Source of the DNA: Novosphingobium sp. BW1
GTDB lineage: Bacteria; Pseudomonadota; Alphaproteobacteria; Sphingomonadales; Sphingomonadaceae
DNA: 64,000 bases
Assembly (NCBI RefSeq): GCF_008107685.1
Contig: NZ_VIRF01000041.1
Location: 248,001-312,000, forward strand
Direction: 5' to 3'
Position 1 is the first letter of the stretch; each line of letters starts with the position of its first letter. A model generated the notes under the pieces. That model worked only from the letters and a program-made list of their open reading frames with translations. It was not told the origin of the DNA and did no database searches. A program made the position numbers and the translations under genes. Positions 27,280 to 37,088 of this stretch are shown here, piece by piece.

Positions 27280-29652
27280 GTGACGAAGAAAAACTCCCAT
27301 CAGACGCGCGCTCTTCCCAGCCGCCTGCCCACCCTCGCCGTCCTTGGTCTGAACGACCCGAAGGACGGCGAGGGCGACTGGGAGCGCCTGCGCGACCTCC
27401 AGTTTCAGGGGCTGCAGCGGGCCTCGACGATCCGGCGTGTCACCCAGGTCACCGCGATGCTGGCCATCGTCGTTATCTGCTACGGCAAGGTTCCGCTTCT
27501 CCCGCTCGCAGGATGGTTCGCGGTCTCCGGATTTTCGCTGTGGCACAGCTACACCATGTTCAAGCGCCTCATCGGATCGGATCGGCGCGGCATCTCGCGC
27601 AGTGAGATCAACCGCCTGCTCCATGGCGTAGGCCTCAACGCCCTTGCCTGGACCGTGCCGCTGACGACCTTCGGTGGCCTTGGCGACCTTTCCCTCCGCT
27701 TCCAGATCTGGGCGATCCTCGCCGTCATGCTGAGCGCTTCGGCCCTGCTCATGCCCGCCGTGCCGATGGCCGCCCTGTTCTTCGGCATTCTGATCGGCGG
27801 CTCCTCGGCATTGTTCTTTCTCATCACCGGCTCCTTCGAGATGGCGCTGATCAGCCTTGCCATGTCCGCCATCACGATCTGGGGCGCCATCGAGAGCGCG
27901 ACCCGCTATCTCAATGCCAAGGTGGCCGAGGCTGGCATTTCGGAGAAGGACGAAGTGGTCTCGATGCTCCTTCGCGAGTACGAGGAAAACGAGGCGGACT
28001 GGCTCTGGCAGACCGACACTAAGCGCCGGGTCCGGGCAGTCTCACCGCGCTTCGCCTTCGCGCTCGGCCGCCAGGCAAGCGAGATCGAGGGCATGCCCTT
28101 CGTCGAGCTGATCGCAGGTGCCAGCTGGCAGGACGAGGAGGTTCACCCGAGCCTTCGCGAGCTTGCCGAACGGATCAAGCGCCGGGAGAGCTTCTCCAAC
28201 CTGCTTGTGCGCGTCACCATTCAGGGGCGTCCGCGCTGGTGGGAACTATCCGGAACGCCCAAGCTCGATTCAAACGGGATCTTCACCGGCTTTCGTGGCG
28301 TCGGTTCGGACGAGACAGAGGCGCGCGAAAGCTCGGACAAGATCGCCTACCTCGCCCGCTACGACGCCCTCACCGGCCTTCCCAACCGAATGATGCTGAC
28401 CGAAGCGCTGGACGATGCCCTCACCTACTCGTCCAAGTGGCATACGCGCTGTGCCTTCCTGATGATCGACCTTGATCGCTTCAAAGCGGTCAACGATACA
28501 CTCGGCCACCTCGTGGGGGACCAGTTGCTGGCCTGTGTCTCGGACCGCATCCGCGAGCAGATGGGCGAGAGCGAGATGTGCGGACGTCTGGGCGGCGACG
28601 AATTCGCCATTGTTATGCGCGATGTCTCCGATGCGGGCCGGGTCTCCATCCTCGCCCGCCGCGTGATCGACCGGCTTGCCCAGCCCTACGAGATCGACAA
28701 CCACACTCTGTACGTCGGTGCCTCGATCGGATCGGCCTGCGGCCCCCAGGACGGCGCGGACGTCGAGACTCTGATGCGCAACGCTGACCTTGCACTCTAC
28801 CGTGCCAAGGACCTTGGAGGCAACGTGCACCACCGCTACGAACCTTCACTCCATGCCCACGCCGAGGAACGCCGGAAGCTCGAATCCGCTTTGCGCCGCG
28901 CGCTTGAACGCGACGAATTCGCACTAAATTTCCAGCCCGTCGTCGACGCCGCCGACGAGAGCGTGGCGAGCTTCGAGGCACTGGTGCGCTGGCACAGCCG
29001 CGAGCACGGTTTCATCAGCCCGGCCAAGTTCATCCCCTTGGCCGAAGACACCCGCCTCATCGTCCCCATTGGCGAATGGGTGCTGCGCGAAGCCTGCAGA
29101 CAGGCCGTGACCTGGCCCGAGAACGTGCGCGTCGCCGTCAATGTCTCGGGCGAACAGCTGCTTGATTCGAACTTCGCCACGAGCGTGGTCAACGCGCTGG
29201 CCGAAAGTGGCCTCGCCCCGCACCGGCTCGAGATCGAGGTCACAGAGAGCATCTTCCTGCGTGACGGCACGACCGCAAACCACGTCCTCGAACGCATCAT
29301 GGCACTGGGTTGCGGGGTCGCGCTGGACGACTTCGGGACCGGCTATTCCTCGCTCGGCTACCTGCGCAAGCTGCGCTTCTCGACGATCAAGGTCGACCGT
29401 TCCTTCGTTCAGAGCGCGGCCACCGGGAACGCCGAGAGCATTGCCATCATCCGCGCCGTCGTCGCCATGGCCGAGAGCCTCGACATGTCGACGACGGCCG
29501 AAGGTGTCGAGACCGAGCACGAGGTCCAGCTGATCCGCGAACTGGGCTGCCGCAAGATCCAGGGCTACTTCTTCGGCCGCCCGATGAGCGCGGAGGATGC
29601 ACGCGCGCTCTTCGTCAATCCGCACTACCTCGAACGCCAGAGCGTCGCCTGA
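27280..29652 (+). CDS. Membrane GGDEF-EAL protein (cyclic-di-GMP synthesis/breakdown)
   Basis: A 790-residue protein with about five hydrophobic helices at roughly residues 50-200. A PAS-like domain covers about 235-345 (WLWQTDTKRRVRAVSPRFAF). The GGDEF domain follows (about 355-515), with intact GGDEF in CGRLGGDEFAIVM and DLDRFKAVNDTLGH. The EAL domain (about 535-780) keeps EALVRW, NVSGEQL, EVTES, DDFGTGYSSL, KVDRSF and AEGVETE, so both activities may be functional. The start is a GTG at 27280, preceded by a 14-bp palindrome rather than a good ribosome site. A terminator shared with purQ lies just downstream. Which activity dominates cannot be told from sequence. Confidence 0.93.
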   Translation: MTKKNSHQTRALPSRLPTLAVLGLNDPKDGEGDWERLRDLQFQGLQRASTIRRVTQVTAMLAIVVICYGKVPLLPLAGWFAVSGFSLWHSYTMFKRLIGSDRRGISRSEINRLLHGVGLNALAWTVPLTTFGGLGDLSLRFQIWAILAVMLSASALLMPAVPMAALFFGILIGGSSALFFLITGSFEMALISLAMSAITIWGAIESATRYLNAKVAEAGISEKDEVVSMLLREYEENEADWLWQTDTKRRVRAVSPRFAFALGRQASEIEGMPFVELIAGASWQDEEVHPSLRELAERIKRRESFSNLLVRVTIQGRPRWWELSGTPKLDSNGIFTGFRGVGSDETEARESSDKIAYLARYDALTGLPNRMMLTEALDDALTYSSKWHTRCAFLMIDLDRFKAVNDTLGHLVGDQLLACVSDRIREQMGESEMCGRLGGDEFAIVMRDVSDAGRVSILARRVIDRLAQPYEIDNHTLYVGASIGSACGPQDGADVETLMRNADLALYRAKDLGGNVHHRYEPSLHAHAEERRKLESALRRALERDEFALNFQPVVDAADESVASFEALVRWHSREHGFISPAKFIPLAEDTRLIVPIGEWVLREACRQAVTWPENVRVAVNVSGEQLLDSNFATSVVNALAESGLAPHRLEIEVTESIFLRDGTTANHVLERIMALGCGVALDDFGTGYSSLGYLRKLRFSTIKVDRSFVQSAATGNAESIAIIRAVVAMAESLDMSTTAEGVETEHEVQLIRELGCRKIQGYFFGRPMSAEDARALFVNPHYLERQSVA

Positions 29653-29672
29653 CTAAGGGTGCACCAGACACA

Positions 29673-29718
29673 ACGAAAAACCGCCCGGAAAGCAAAGCCT
29701 TTCCGGGCGGTTTTTCGT
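29673..29718. terminator. Bidirectional terminator between the GGDEF-EAL gene and purQ
   Basis: A perfect 20-bp stem (29673-29692 with 29699-29718) surrounds a 6-base loop. The stem has A runs on the left and T runs on the right, so it can stop transcription from both sides. It lies 20 bp from both the GGDEF-EAL stop and the purQ stop. Confidence 0.93.
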
Positions 29719-29737
29719 GTCGCTTAGGAAGTACCGA

Positions 29738-30415
29738 TCAGGCGCCGATGAGGCCCTTAATCGCGCTTTCGAACAGCGCACGGCCATCGCTGCCGCCGTG
29801 GGTGTCCTCGATCGCGCGCTCGGGATGGGGCATCATACCAAGGACATTGCCCTTGGCATTCAGCACACCGGCAATAGCGCGGGCGGAACCGTTGATGTCC
29901 TCGGCGTAGCGGAAGGCCACCTGACCCTCGCCCTCGAGGCGGTCGAGGGTCGCATCGTCGGCGAAGTAGTTGCCGTCGTGGTGCGCGACGGGGATCGAGA
30001 TCTCCTGGCCTGCACTGTAGCCCGAGGTGAACAGCGAAGTCGCATTCTCCACCTTAAGCGTGACGTCGCGGCACACGAAGCGGATCACCGAGTTGCGCAG
30101 CAGTGCACCGGGCAAGAGGCCGCTTTCGGTCAGCACCTGAAAGCCATTGCATACGCCCAGCACCGGCACGCCCTTGTCAGCCGCGGCAATGACCGCCTGC
30201 ATGATTGGCGAACGCGAAGCGATCGCGCCGCAGCGCAGGTAATCGCCGTAAGAGAAGCCTCCGGGAAGCGCAATGAAATCGAGCTCTTCCGGCAGATCGG
30301 AATCCCCGTGCCACACGCGGGTGCACGCTTCCCCCGAGACCTTCTCCAGAGCCACCGCCATGTCGCGGTCGCAGTTGGAGCCCGGGAACGTGATGACGGC
30401 CGAGCGGAACGCCAT
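29738..30415 (-). CDS. purQ: Phosphoribosylformylglycinamidine synthase subunit PurQ
   Basis: The glutaminase subunit of FGAM synthetase in purine synthesis, working with PurS and the small form of PurL. The 225-residue class-I amidotransferase has its nucleophile Cys in GVCNGFQVL and the catalytic His and Glu in [10 protein letters not shown]. The N-terminus [13 protein letters not shown] is typical of PurQ. The ATG at 30415 overlaps the purS stop by one base (TGATG), which indicates translational coupling and excludes the longer upstream frame. purL is not in the window. Confidence 0.97.
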   Translation of the reverse strand: MAFRSAVITFPGSNCDRDMAVALEKVSGEACTRVWHGDSDLPEELDFIALPGGFSYGDYLRCGAIASRSPIMQAVIAAADKGVPVLGVCNGFQVLTESGLLPGALLRNSVIRFVCRDVTLKVENATSLFTSGYSAGQEISIPVAHHDGNYFADDATLDRLEGEGQVAFRYAEDINGSARAIAGVLNAKGNVLGMMPHPERAIEDTHGGSDGRALFESAIKGLIGA

Positions 30416-30651
30416 CAGGCGGCCACCTTCTCGATGCGGTAGTTCTCGATGACCATGTTGGCGAGGAGCTTCTTGCACATATCGTCAAGCGCTTCGTCGG
30501 AAACGCCGTCCTCGACATCAAGCTCGAACAGGCGACCGGCCCGCACGTCGTTGACGCCCGAAAAGCCGAGCCCTTCGAGCGAGTGGTGGATCGCGCGGCC
30601 CTGCGGATCGAGGACACCGGGCTTGAGGCTGACGTGGACGCGGACTTTCAT
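30415..30651 (-). CDS. purS: Phosphoribosylformylglycinamidine synthase subunit PurS
   Basis: The small bridging subunit that joins PurQ and PurL and helps ammonia transfer. The 78-residue product begins [18 protein letters not shown] and contains [18 protein letters not shown], as expected for PurS. The start is the ATG at 30651, where the family begins, although the frame is open further upstream. It is immediately upstream of purQ and about 167 bp from the divergent SDR gene, so its promoter must lie in that gap. Confidence 0.96.
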   Translation of the reverse strand: MKVRVHVSLKPGVLDPQGRAIHHSLEGLGFSGVNDVRAGRLFELDVEDGVSDEALDDMCKKLLANMVIENYRIEKVAA

Positions 30652-30818
30652 CACGGGGGCCTTTCGCTGAATGCGGCAGATTCGGTAAAATGCGCCTATG
30701 GCCCCGCTTGCCCCGCGGGGCAAGGCCACTTGCGCGCTTTTGATCGTTGAATGCGCGCGCTGTTGGTGCCATCCGGACCGGGCCCGTGCGGTGCGGGTCC
30801 CTTGTGGAGGCCTTCGCG

Positions 30819-31721
30819 ATGCCCATTTCCTTTGCCAACCAGGTTGCCATCGTCACCGGCGCCGGAACCGGCCTTGGTCGCGCCTACGCGTTGGAACTGG
30901 CGCGGCGCGGCGCGAAGGTGCTCGTGAACGACCTTGGCTCCTCACCCGAGGGGCGCGGCGAATCGGACAGTGCGGCCCGTGTGGTCGAAGATATCCGCGC
31001 GATGGGCGGCGAGGCTTTGGCCGATTCGGGCGATGTCTCTGACTTTGCCCAGATGGAAGCCATGGCCGCGCGCGCGCAGGACGCCTGGGGCGCGATTCAT
31101 ATCCTCATCAACAACGCCGGCACCTTGCGCGACCGCACCTTCCACAAGATGGACATGGCCGACTTCGAAGCGGTAGTGCGGGTCAATCTCCTGGGCAGTG
31201 CCTATGCCACCAAGGCGGTCTGGGCAACCATGCGCGAGCAGGCCTATGGCCGGGTGTTGATGACAACGTCTTCGACCGGGCTCGGCGGCAATTTCGGCCA
31301 GGCCAACTACGGCGCGGCCAAGGCCGGTGTGCTGGGTCTTGCCCGCACCTTGCGTCTCGAGGGCGCCAAGTACGACATCCGTGTCAATTCGATTGCGCCT
31401 ACGGCGGGAACGCGCCTCACCGCCGATATCTTCCCCGATGAGGCTTACGATGCTTTCAGTCCCGAGACTGTGGTCCCGGCAGCCCTTTTCCTGGTCTCGC
31501 GCAACGCCCCCAGCGACGCGGTCATCGGCGCGAGCGGCGGCGTCTTCCAGGGCGCCTATGTGACCATGAACGAAGGCATCCTGCTGGCACCCAAGGACTG
31601 CACACCCGAAGCGATCGAAATGGCCTGGGATGCCATCGACACGCGTCGTGGCCTGCGCGTCCTGGAAAACGGCATGGAGCAATCGCACCGCGCGCTCTCG
31701 CGCCTCAGCCGTGAAAGCTAG
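30819..31721 (+). CDS. Short-chain dehydrogenase/reductase, MFE-2-like
   Basis: An NAD(P)-dependent oxidoreductase of 300 residues. The nucleotide-binding motif GAGTGLGRAYA is near the N-terminus, with NNAG in the middle. The catalytic Ser is in TTSSTGLGG and Tyr-x3-Lys in NYGAAKAG. The phrase VLVNDLGSSPEGRG and the overall layout resemble the 3-hydroxyacyl-CoA dehydrogenase part of multifunctional enzyme type 2. A C-terminal extension beyond the Rossmann fold (about 250-300) has no motif I recognise. The chosen ATG at 30819 is supported by family similarity. Its stop overlaps the stop of the DUF2794 gene on the other strand (CTAG). The substrate is not known. Confidence 0.88.
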   Translation: MPISFANQVAIVTGAGTGLGRAYALELARRGAKVLVNDLGSSPEGRGESDSAARVVEDIRAMGGEALADSGDVSDFAQMEAMAARAQDAWGAIHILINNAGTLRDRTFHKMDMADFEAVVRVNLLGSAYATKAVWATMREQAYGRVLMTTSSTGLGGNFGQANYGAAKAGVLGLARTLRLEGAKYDIRVNSIAPTAGTRLTADIFPDEAYDAFSPETVVPAALFLVSRNAPSDAVIGASGGVFQGAYVTMNEGILLAPKDCTPEAIEMAWDAIDTRRGLRVLENGMEQSHRALSRLSRES

Positions 31722-32086
31722 TCGACGACCTTGAGCAGTTTGCGTTCCAGCGGACTGAGAACGCCGGACAGTTCATGCCCGCGCTTCAGGGCCTGCCCCG
31801 CTTCGCCAAACAGCGTCCACATGCCCTGCTTGCCTCGCAGCGCCGGGCGCTTCTCGATGCGCGCCTGAGGGCGTTCGGACGCGCGGCGAAACACGGAGAA
31901 GTGCGCGGCGTCCTTCTCGAAGTTCATCGCGTAGTCACGCCAGAACCCGGCCGCGACCATGCGGCCATAGAGGTTCAGTATCTTCTGCAGTTCAAAGCGG
32001 TCGAACGCGACCTGAAGAGGCCCGCGCCCGGGGAACGCGACGATAGTGGCATCTGGAGTGTTCGAAATTCCAACAGGTCCCGACAC
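31718..32086 (-). CDS. DUF2794-family protein
   Basis: A 122-residue protein of the alphaproteobacterial DUF2794 family, with no known activity. Recognisable parts are FDRFELQKILNLYGRMVA near residue 30, FWRDYAMNF, and the conserved FSVFRRASERPQARIEKRPA. No signal peptide or membrane helix is visible. The start is a GTG at 32086. It lies 8 bp after the cysE stop on the same strand, so the two are probably co-transcribed. Its stop codon shares bases with that of the SDR gene. Confidence 0.87.
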   Translation of the reverse strand: MSGPVGISNTPDATIVAFPGRGPLQVAFDRFELQKILNLYGRMVAAGFWRDYAMNFEKDAAHFSVFRRASERPQARIEKRPALRGKQGMWTLFGEAGQALKRGHELSGVLSPLERKLLKVVD

Positions 32087-32094
32087 GCGCGCGT

Positions 32095-32823
32095 TCAGAC
32101 TCCCTTGCAGACAGGTTCGTCGGGCGTCTTGGCCGCACGGTCGAGCGCTTCGTGCGCGGCACCGAGCGCTTGGGTCATCGTCGCCACATCCTTGCGCAGC
32201 GCCTCGATCTGCTCTTCCAGTTCATCCACGCGCTGGTTGGGTGCCGGCTCGCACGGCTCGCGGCAGGGCGTGCCATAGGGCATGAACTTCTTGGAGTAGG
32301 TTTCTGCCGTAACCAGCGTGGACCGAGCCTTTACGCCAATCATCGTCGCGCCTTCGGGGACGCTCTCGGTCACAACCGCGCTGGCACCGATGCGCGCGCG
32401 CTTGCCGATCGTGACAGGCCCGATGATCTGCGCGCCCGAACCGACAATGACATTATCTTCCAGGGTCGGGTGGCGCTTGCCACCCACGCCGTTGGTCGGG
32501 TTTGAACCACCCAGAGTCACGCACTGGTAGATCGTGACATTGTCGCCGATCAACGCGGTCTCGCCGATCACGGTAAAGCCATGGTCGATAAAGAAATTCT
32601 TGCCGATGGTCGCACCCGGATGGATATCGATCGCGGTCATGAAGCGCGAGAAGTGGTTCACCGCCCGCGCCAGGAAAAAGAGCCGTGCGTTGAAAAGTCG
32701 GTGCGAGATCTTGTGGAAGAACAGCGCCCATACGCCCGGATAGAGCAGAACTTCCCAACGCGAGCGCGGCGCAGGATCGCGCGCGACTACGGAATCAAGG
32801 TAACGGACGAGTTTTCCCAACAT
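32095..32823 (-). CDS. cysE: Serine O-acetyltransferase
   Basis: Acetylates L-serine with acetyl-CoA, the step before cysteine synthase. The 242-residue product has an alpha-helical N-terminus (LYPGVWALFFHKISHRLF), then a left-handed beta-helix of hexapeptide repeats with IDIHPGATIG, FFIDHGFTVIGETA and VTIYQCVTLGG. The catalytic His lies in DHG. A C-terminal coiled coil (about 200-242) is longer than in short CysE forms. DUF2794 follows after 8 bp. The C-terminus does not end in Ile, so binding to CysK in the usual manner is uncertain. Confidence 0.95.
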   Translation of the reverse strand: MLGKLVRYLDSVVARDPAPRSRWEVLLYPGVWALFFHKISHRLFNARLFFLARAVNHFSRFMTAIDIHPGATIGKNFFIDHGFTVIGETALIGDNVTIYQCVTLGGSNPTNGVGGKRHPTLEDNVIVGSGAQIIGPVTIGKRARIGASAVVTESVPEGATMIGVKARSTLVTAETYSKKFMPYGTPCREPCEPAPNQRVDELEEQIEALRKDVATMTQALGAAHEALDRAAKTPDEPVCKGV

Positions 32824-32896
32824 GGCCCGAATCTCCCATCAATCGGTGTGCGATGCAAGTTCCAGCCACGAAAGCCCCTGCATGCAAGTCTCAGGA

Positions 32897-33583
32897 TCAG
32901 GTCTGGGCGCTCTTCCCGAACTCGGCCAGTGCCTCGCGCCAGATCGCCAGAGTAGGCGGTTGCTTGCGCTCGAGACTGAGCCGGTCGATGGCCGCGACCA
33001 GACGTTCCGCACCCAGATGGCTACGCACGGCCCTGGGTACAAGATAGGCGCTCGCCGACGGATCGAGAACGAGGTGGCGCATCTGCGCGTGAACGTCGAT
33101 CAGCTCGGCGAGCATCTCATCGTCCGGCTCTTCGATTTCCAGCTGAAGCGCGGCGCCAAGGCGCGAGGCAAGGTCGGGAAGACCCACGTGCCACAGCCCG
33201 TCGTTCTTCTTTGCCCGGGACTTCACAGGCACCTTGGGTTTGGCCGCGGCCTTGCCTTTCGCCTTCTTCTGCGGGGCACGCTTGCGGTTGGTTATGAGCA
33301 GCAGCGCCTGGCCGGTTTCCTGGGCGCGGTTCCAAGCGTGGAACAGCACGTCCTCATCCACCGTCTCGGCGTTGTCGATCACCACGCCGCCCCCGCCATC
33401 GGCAAACCAGTTGCCCAGCAGCGACTTACCCGAACGCGGCGGGCCATAGAGAATCGCGGTGTGGAAGGGCCAGCGGCCCGGATCGGTCAGCGCGTCGATG
33501 GCGGCCGCGTTGGCCTCGCCCACCACGATACGCGGCGGGCTGTCGCTCGAGGCGGACAGCGGAAGGGCAATCTGCTTGGGCAT
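32897..33583 (-). CDS. hdaA: HdaA, DnaA-related regulator of replication initiation
   Basis: An AAA+ relative of DnaA that, with the DNA clamp, promotes hydrolysis of DnaA-ATP. The 228-residue product has a clamp-binding hexapeptide-like QIALPL at residues 4-9. Walker A is GPPRSGKS (47-54) and a Walker B-like strand is GVVIDNAE (66-73). An unusual basic Lys/Ala/Pro-rich insert (about 100-127) separates the sensor-I strand LLLITNR from WHVGLPDLASRLG. The C-terminus carries the RAVRSHLGAERLVAAIDRL segment typical of Hda. It is followed upstream by the DUF2066-like gene and purMN, an arrangement common in proteobacteria. Confidence 0.9.
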   Translation of the reverse strand: MPKQIALPLSASSDSPPRIVVGEANAAAIDALTDPGRWPFHTAILYGPPRSGKSLLGNWFADGGGGVVIDNAETVDEDVLFHAWNRAQETGQALLLITNRKRAPQKKAKGKAAAKPKVPVKSRAKKNDGLWHVGLPDLASRLGAALQLEIEEPDDEMLAELIDVHAQMRHLVLDPSASAYLVPRAVRSHLGAERLVAAIDRLSLERKQPPTLAIWREALAEFGKSAQT

Positions 33584-33592
33584 ATCTAGGAC

Positions 33593-34888
33593 CTACCGCG
33601 AAATCCGGATGGTCGCGCCCGAACCGGACACCTGCCAACCCTGCGCCCGCAAGGCACTGGCGAGACGGTTCGAACCGCCCCGCACCGAGACCCGCATGAC
33701 CGAGGTGCCCCCGATCGCAAGGCTGACCGTGGCCGCGCCGTCGACGCCGGGCACACCGCGCACGGCGGCAAGCCCTGCATCGACCGCAGCGGCATCGGGC
33801 GTCACGAACTGGACGTTGACCGTTTCGACCGGCGCTCCTGCGGGCTCCTCGGTCACGATGGTCGGGGCCTGCGGCACGGCGGGCTCGGCGACGGGTATTT
33901 CAGGTACACCACCGGCGGGCAGGAGCTTCTCGCGCAACTGCGCGAACGCGCGTTCCAGCGGCGCGTTACCACCTGTAAGAGTCGAATCGGGCTTGAGATC
34001 ACCGCGGGCGAGCGCCTCGCGGTAAAGACCGTCCATACGCTCGACCGCCTGGTCCATCATGTCGGGCAGAGCCTGCTCGGACGGCGCTTCAAGGGTAAAG
34101 CTGCCAAGATACGTGTTATCCGGGCCATATCGCGCCGTGAAGGTGCCCTTGACCGGGCCGCCCGGCCACTGCCGTTCAAGACGCGCCATGGGCATGAGCA
34201 CGTCCGAGGCGTCGAACTGGCCCAGGATCGTACGCCACCACAGGCGGCTGCGCCGACCAGGCTGCCCGGCGGTCAGGATGAGCGATTCGCCGCCCGCGCC
34301 CGAGGGCCGGACATAGTCAACCGGAGTCGCGGCGGCCTGGAACTCGGCCCAGGCGCGCTGCCAGGGGCCACGAACCTCGAATACCTGCTGCACGCCGCCC
34401 GAATAGAGCACGGGAATCACCAGCAAGGGCGCCGAACGGGCGACACTGCCCGCGCCGCCGACGTACTGGCTGGATTTCGCCTTGTCGAAGATCACGCCCA
34501 GCGTCGCAATGTAGCGGTGCGGGCCGACCTGTTCCTTCTCGATCACAACCGAGGAAACCATCGCGTCAATCGATTCGGTGGGCATGTCGGGGCCGCCCAG
34601 CTTCTTCCAGGCGAGCTTCTGCGCTTCTTTCCACCCCTTCAGGCGCGCTTCCGCGCCGGTCTTGCCGGTAACGTCCACGGTGATTCCATCAACCTGGATA
34701 TCCGCGGAATTGGCGAGAGGCGGGATCCCGCGATCACCTTCGACCTGCGCGACAAGGCTGGAAACGCCCAGCCCGCCAAGGCCCAGCACGGCCATGCCAG
34801 CCAGTACATAACCTAGCGTTTTGCGCGAGATAGAGCCCGCGCCCGTGCGGTCGGGCCGCGGTGAGAAGGAGGAAATCGATCGTGTCAT
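33593..34888 (-). CDS. DUF2066-like protein anchored in the inner membrane
   Basis: A 431-residue protein with a single N-terminal membrane helix (about residues 25-47, [20 protein letters not shown]) and a periplasmic body. The section [20 protein letters not shown], and its place between purM and hdaA, fit the DUF2066 family. The C-terminal third has Pro-rich linkers and a domain (about 355-431, from [17 protein letters not shown]) resembling the heavy-metal-associated ferredoxin-like fold without its Cys pair. The ATG at 34888 has GGAGG upstream. It is divergent from purM, with about 70 bp between starts, and 9 bp upstream of hdaA. No function is established. Confidence 0.75.
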   Translation of the reverse strand: MTRSISSFSPRPDRTGAGSISRKTLGYVLAGMAVLGLGGLGVSSLVAQVEGDRGIPPLANSADIQVDGITVDVTGKTGAEARLKGWKEAQKLAWKKLGGPDMPTESIDAMVSSVVIEKEQVGPHRYIATLGVIFDKAKSSQYVGGAGSVARSAPLLVIPVLYSGGVQQVFEVRGPWQRAWAEFQAAATPVDYVRPSGAGGESLILTAGQPGRRSRLWWRTILGQFDASDVLMPMARLERQWPGGPVKGTFTARYGPDNTYLGSFTLEAPSEQALPDMMDQAVERMDGLYREALARGDLKPDSTLTGGNAPLERAFAQLREKLLPAGGVPEIPVAEPAVPQAPTIVTEEPAGAPVETVNVQFVTPDAAAVDAGLAAVRGVPGVDGAATVSLAIGGTSVMRVSVRGGSNRLASALRAQGWQVSGSGATIRISR

Positions 34889-34957
34889 TTTCAAAACCGT
34901 GGGCCTTTTGCCCAAACGGGAATGGAAATCCAAGTCACAAAGCACTATGCGGCCGCA

Positions 34958-36061
34958 ATGTCCGACGATAACTCTCAGAAGAGCTACTCCTACGAGCAGG
35001 CCGGTGTGTCGATCGCCGCCGGCAATGCGCTCGTCAAAGCCATCGCACCGATGGCGCGTGCCACCGCCCGTCCAGGCGCCGATGCCGACCTGGGCGGCTT
35101 CGGAGGCTTTTTCGACCCCAAGGCAGCCGGGTACAAAGACCCGCTGCTGGTCGCCGCGAACGACGGCGTGGGTACGAAGGTCAAGCTGGCCATCGATCAC
35201 GACCGCCACGACCACATCGGCATCGACCTGGTCGCAATGTGCGTGAACGATCTTATCGTCCAGGGCGCCGAACCCCTCTTCTTCCTTGATTACTTCGCCA
35301 CCGGAAAGCTTGAGAACGGCGTTGCCGAGCGCGTCGTCGCGGGCATTGCCGAGGGCTGCAAGATTTCGGGCTGCGCGCTCATCGGCGGCGAAACCGCCGA
35401 GATGCCGGGCATGTACGCAGCAGGTGACTACGACCTCGCCGGCTTCTGCGTCGGCGCCGTCGAGCGTGGCGAACAGCTGACCGGCGACAAAGTCCAGGAA
35501 GGCGACGTCTTGCTTGGCCTGGCTTCCTCGGGTGTCCATTCCAACGGCTACTCGCTGGTGCGCCGCCTGGCCGAAGACAAAGGCTGGAAGCTCGACCGCC
35601 CGGCTCTCTTCGACCAGGAAACCCTGCTGATCGACGCGCTGATCGCGCCCACGCGCATCTACGTGAAAAGCCTGCTACCCTTCATCCGTTCCGGCCGCAT
35701 CCACGCGCTCGCGCACATCACCGGCGGCGGCCTCCTCGAGAACGTCCCGCGCGTCCTGCCCAAGGGCCTTCATGCCCGCATCGACGCCGACGCCTGGGCG
35801 CAGCCGCGCCTGATGGCCTTCCTCCAGGCCCAGGGCAACATCGAGCCCGCCGAAATGGCCCGCACCTTCAACTGCGGCATCGGCATGGTCCTGGCCGTCA
35901 GCGCCGACGAGGCCGCCTCGCTCAAGGGCGACCTCGAAGCCGCCGGCGAGACTGTGCACGTGATCGGCGCCATTGAGGCTGGCGAAAAGGGCTGCACCGT
36001 GCAAGGGTCGGCCGAAGCCTGGTCCGCGCGCGAGCCCTGGCAGGCCGTCCACCTTGGCTGA
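34958..36061 (+). CDS. purM: Phosphoribosylformylglycinamidine cyclo-ligase
   Basis: Closes FGAM to AIR in purine synthesis. The 367-residue product carries the nucleotide-loop sequence [44 protein letters not shown] and [16 protein letters not shown]. The ATG at 34958 is preferred because similarity begins with the following residues, although an ATG at 34922 in the same frame is possible and the ribosome site is weak for both. The stop overlaps the probable TTG start of purN by 8 bp, so the two genes are coupled. Confidence 0.96.
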   Translation: MSDDNSQKSYSYEQAGVSIAAGNALVKAIAPMARATARPGADADLGGFGGFFDPKAAGYKDPLLVAANDGVGTKVKLAIDHDRHDHIGIDLVAMCVNDLIVQGAEPLFFLDYFATGKLENGVAERVVAGIAEGCKISGCALIGGETAEMPGMYAAGDYDLAGFCVGAVERGEQLTGDKVQEGDVLLGLASSGVHSNGYSLVRRLAEDKGWKLDRPALFDQETLLIDALIAPTRIYVKSLLPFIRSGRIHALAHITGGGLLENVPRVLPKGLHARIDADAWAQPRLMAFLQAQGNIEPAEMARTFNCGIGMVLAVSADEAASLKGDLEAAGETVHVIGAIEAGEKGCTVQGSAEAWSAREPWQAVHLG

Positions 36062-37043
36062 CACCCGCGGCGTGTCCGGCGCGCAGGCAGGCATCGAGAA
36101 GGCGAAGGTGGCTGTCCTCATATCGGGCAGCGGCACCAACATGGCTGCCCTCCTCTACGCCAGCCGCGCGGCGGACTGCCCTTACGAGATCGTACTGGTC
36201 GCCTCGAACGATCCGGAGGCCAAGGGCCTTGCCCTGGCCGCCGCCGAGGGCGTGGCGACCTTTGCCCATTCGCACAAGGGCATGAAGCGCGCCGAGCATG
36301 ATGCCGTCATGGACAAGGCCATCCGCGAGAGCGGGGCCGAATGGGTCGCGCTGGCAGGCTACATGCGCATCCTGACGGCCGAATTCGTGTCGGGCTGGGC
36401 GGACCGGATGGTCAACATACACCCCTCGCTCCTGCCCAAGTACACGGGCCTCCACACCCACGAGCGCGCGATCGAGGCGGGTGACAGCCATGGCGGTGTC
36501 ACCGTCCACCTCGTCACCGCCGAACTCGACGACGGGCCGATCCTGGGCCAGACGCCGGTGGCCATTGTGCCCGGTGACACGCCCGACACGCTGGGCGCCC
36601 GTGTTCTCATTGCCGAGCACCAGCTCTATTCACGCTGCCTGGCCGCGCTCGTCAGCCGTGAGCGCGATCCGGCATGGCTGCTTGAAAGGGTCCGCGAACT
36701 GGCACTCGCCCTGCCCGAGGTGGAGGAACGCGAATCGCACGGAAGCCCGGGATGGCGCGTCGGCGGCAAGTACTTCGCCCACTTCAGCGACCAGCACCAC
36801 GGCACACCGCACATCGCCCTCCTGGCCCGCACCAGCGGCGCGGACGAGATCGAGACGCTGACAGAGCGCAACCCTGAAGTCTATTTCAAGCCCGCGTACT
36901 ATGGCGCTTCGGGCTGGGTCGGGGTCGTGCTCAACCGTCCGGGCATGGATTGGGACAGCGTGCGCGAATGGCTCGAACGCAGCTGGCGCAGCGCCGCACC
37001 CAAGCGGCTTACGCGCCTGCAGGGCGCCGCTGAGGAATTCTGA
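36054..37043 (+). CDS. purN: Phosphoribosylglycinamide formyltransferase fused to an MmcQ/YjbR domain
   Basis: The N-terminal ~205 residues are PurN, which formylates GAR with 10-formyl-[21 protein letters not shown], then [25 protein letters not shown] and [15 protein letters not shown] with the catalytic Asn/His/Asp set. Without a stop, the frame continues into a domain of about 115 residues like the MmcQ/YjbR DNA-binding-fold family ([45 protein letters not shown]). Total length is 329, against about 210 for PurN alone. A TTG at 36054 is the likely start; a GTG at 36072 is the alternative. It is coupled to purM. The role of the added domain is unknown. Confidence 0.92.
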   Translation: MADTRGVSGAQAGIEKAKVAVLISGSGTNMAALLYASRAADCPYEIVLVASNDPEAKGLALAAAEGVATFAHSHKGMKRAEHDAVMDKAIRESGAEWVALAGYMRILTAEFVSGWADRMVNIHPSLLPKYTGLHTHERAIEAGDSHGGVTVHLVTAELDDGPILGQTPVAIVPGDTPDTLGARVLIAEHQLYSRCLAALVSRERDPAWLLERVRELALALPEVEERESHGSPGWRVGGKYFAHFSDQHHGTPHIALLARTSGADEIETLTERNPEVYFKPAYYGASGWVGVVLNRPGMDWDSVREWLERSWRSAAPKRLTRLQGAAEEF

Positions 37044-37056
37044 AAACGGGCTTTGT

Positions 37057-37081
37057 CAGGGCGCGGCATCGCGACGCCCTG
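37057..37081. other. Hairpin after purN
   Basis: CAGGGCG (37057-37063) pairs with CGCCCTG (37075-37081) across an 11-base loop, just after the purN stop. There is no following T run, so it is at best a weak or factor-dependent terminator. Confidence 0.35.
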
Positions 37082-37088
37082 CGCCCAC

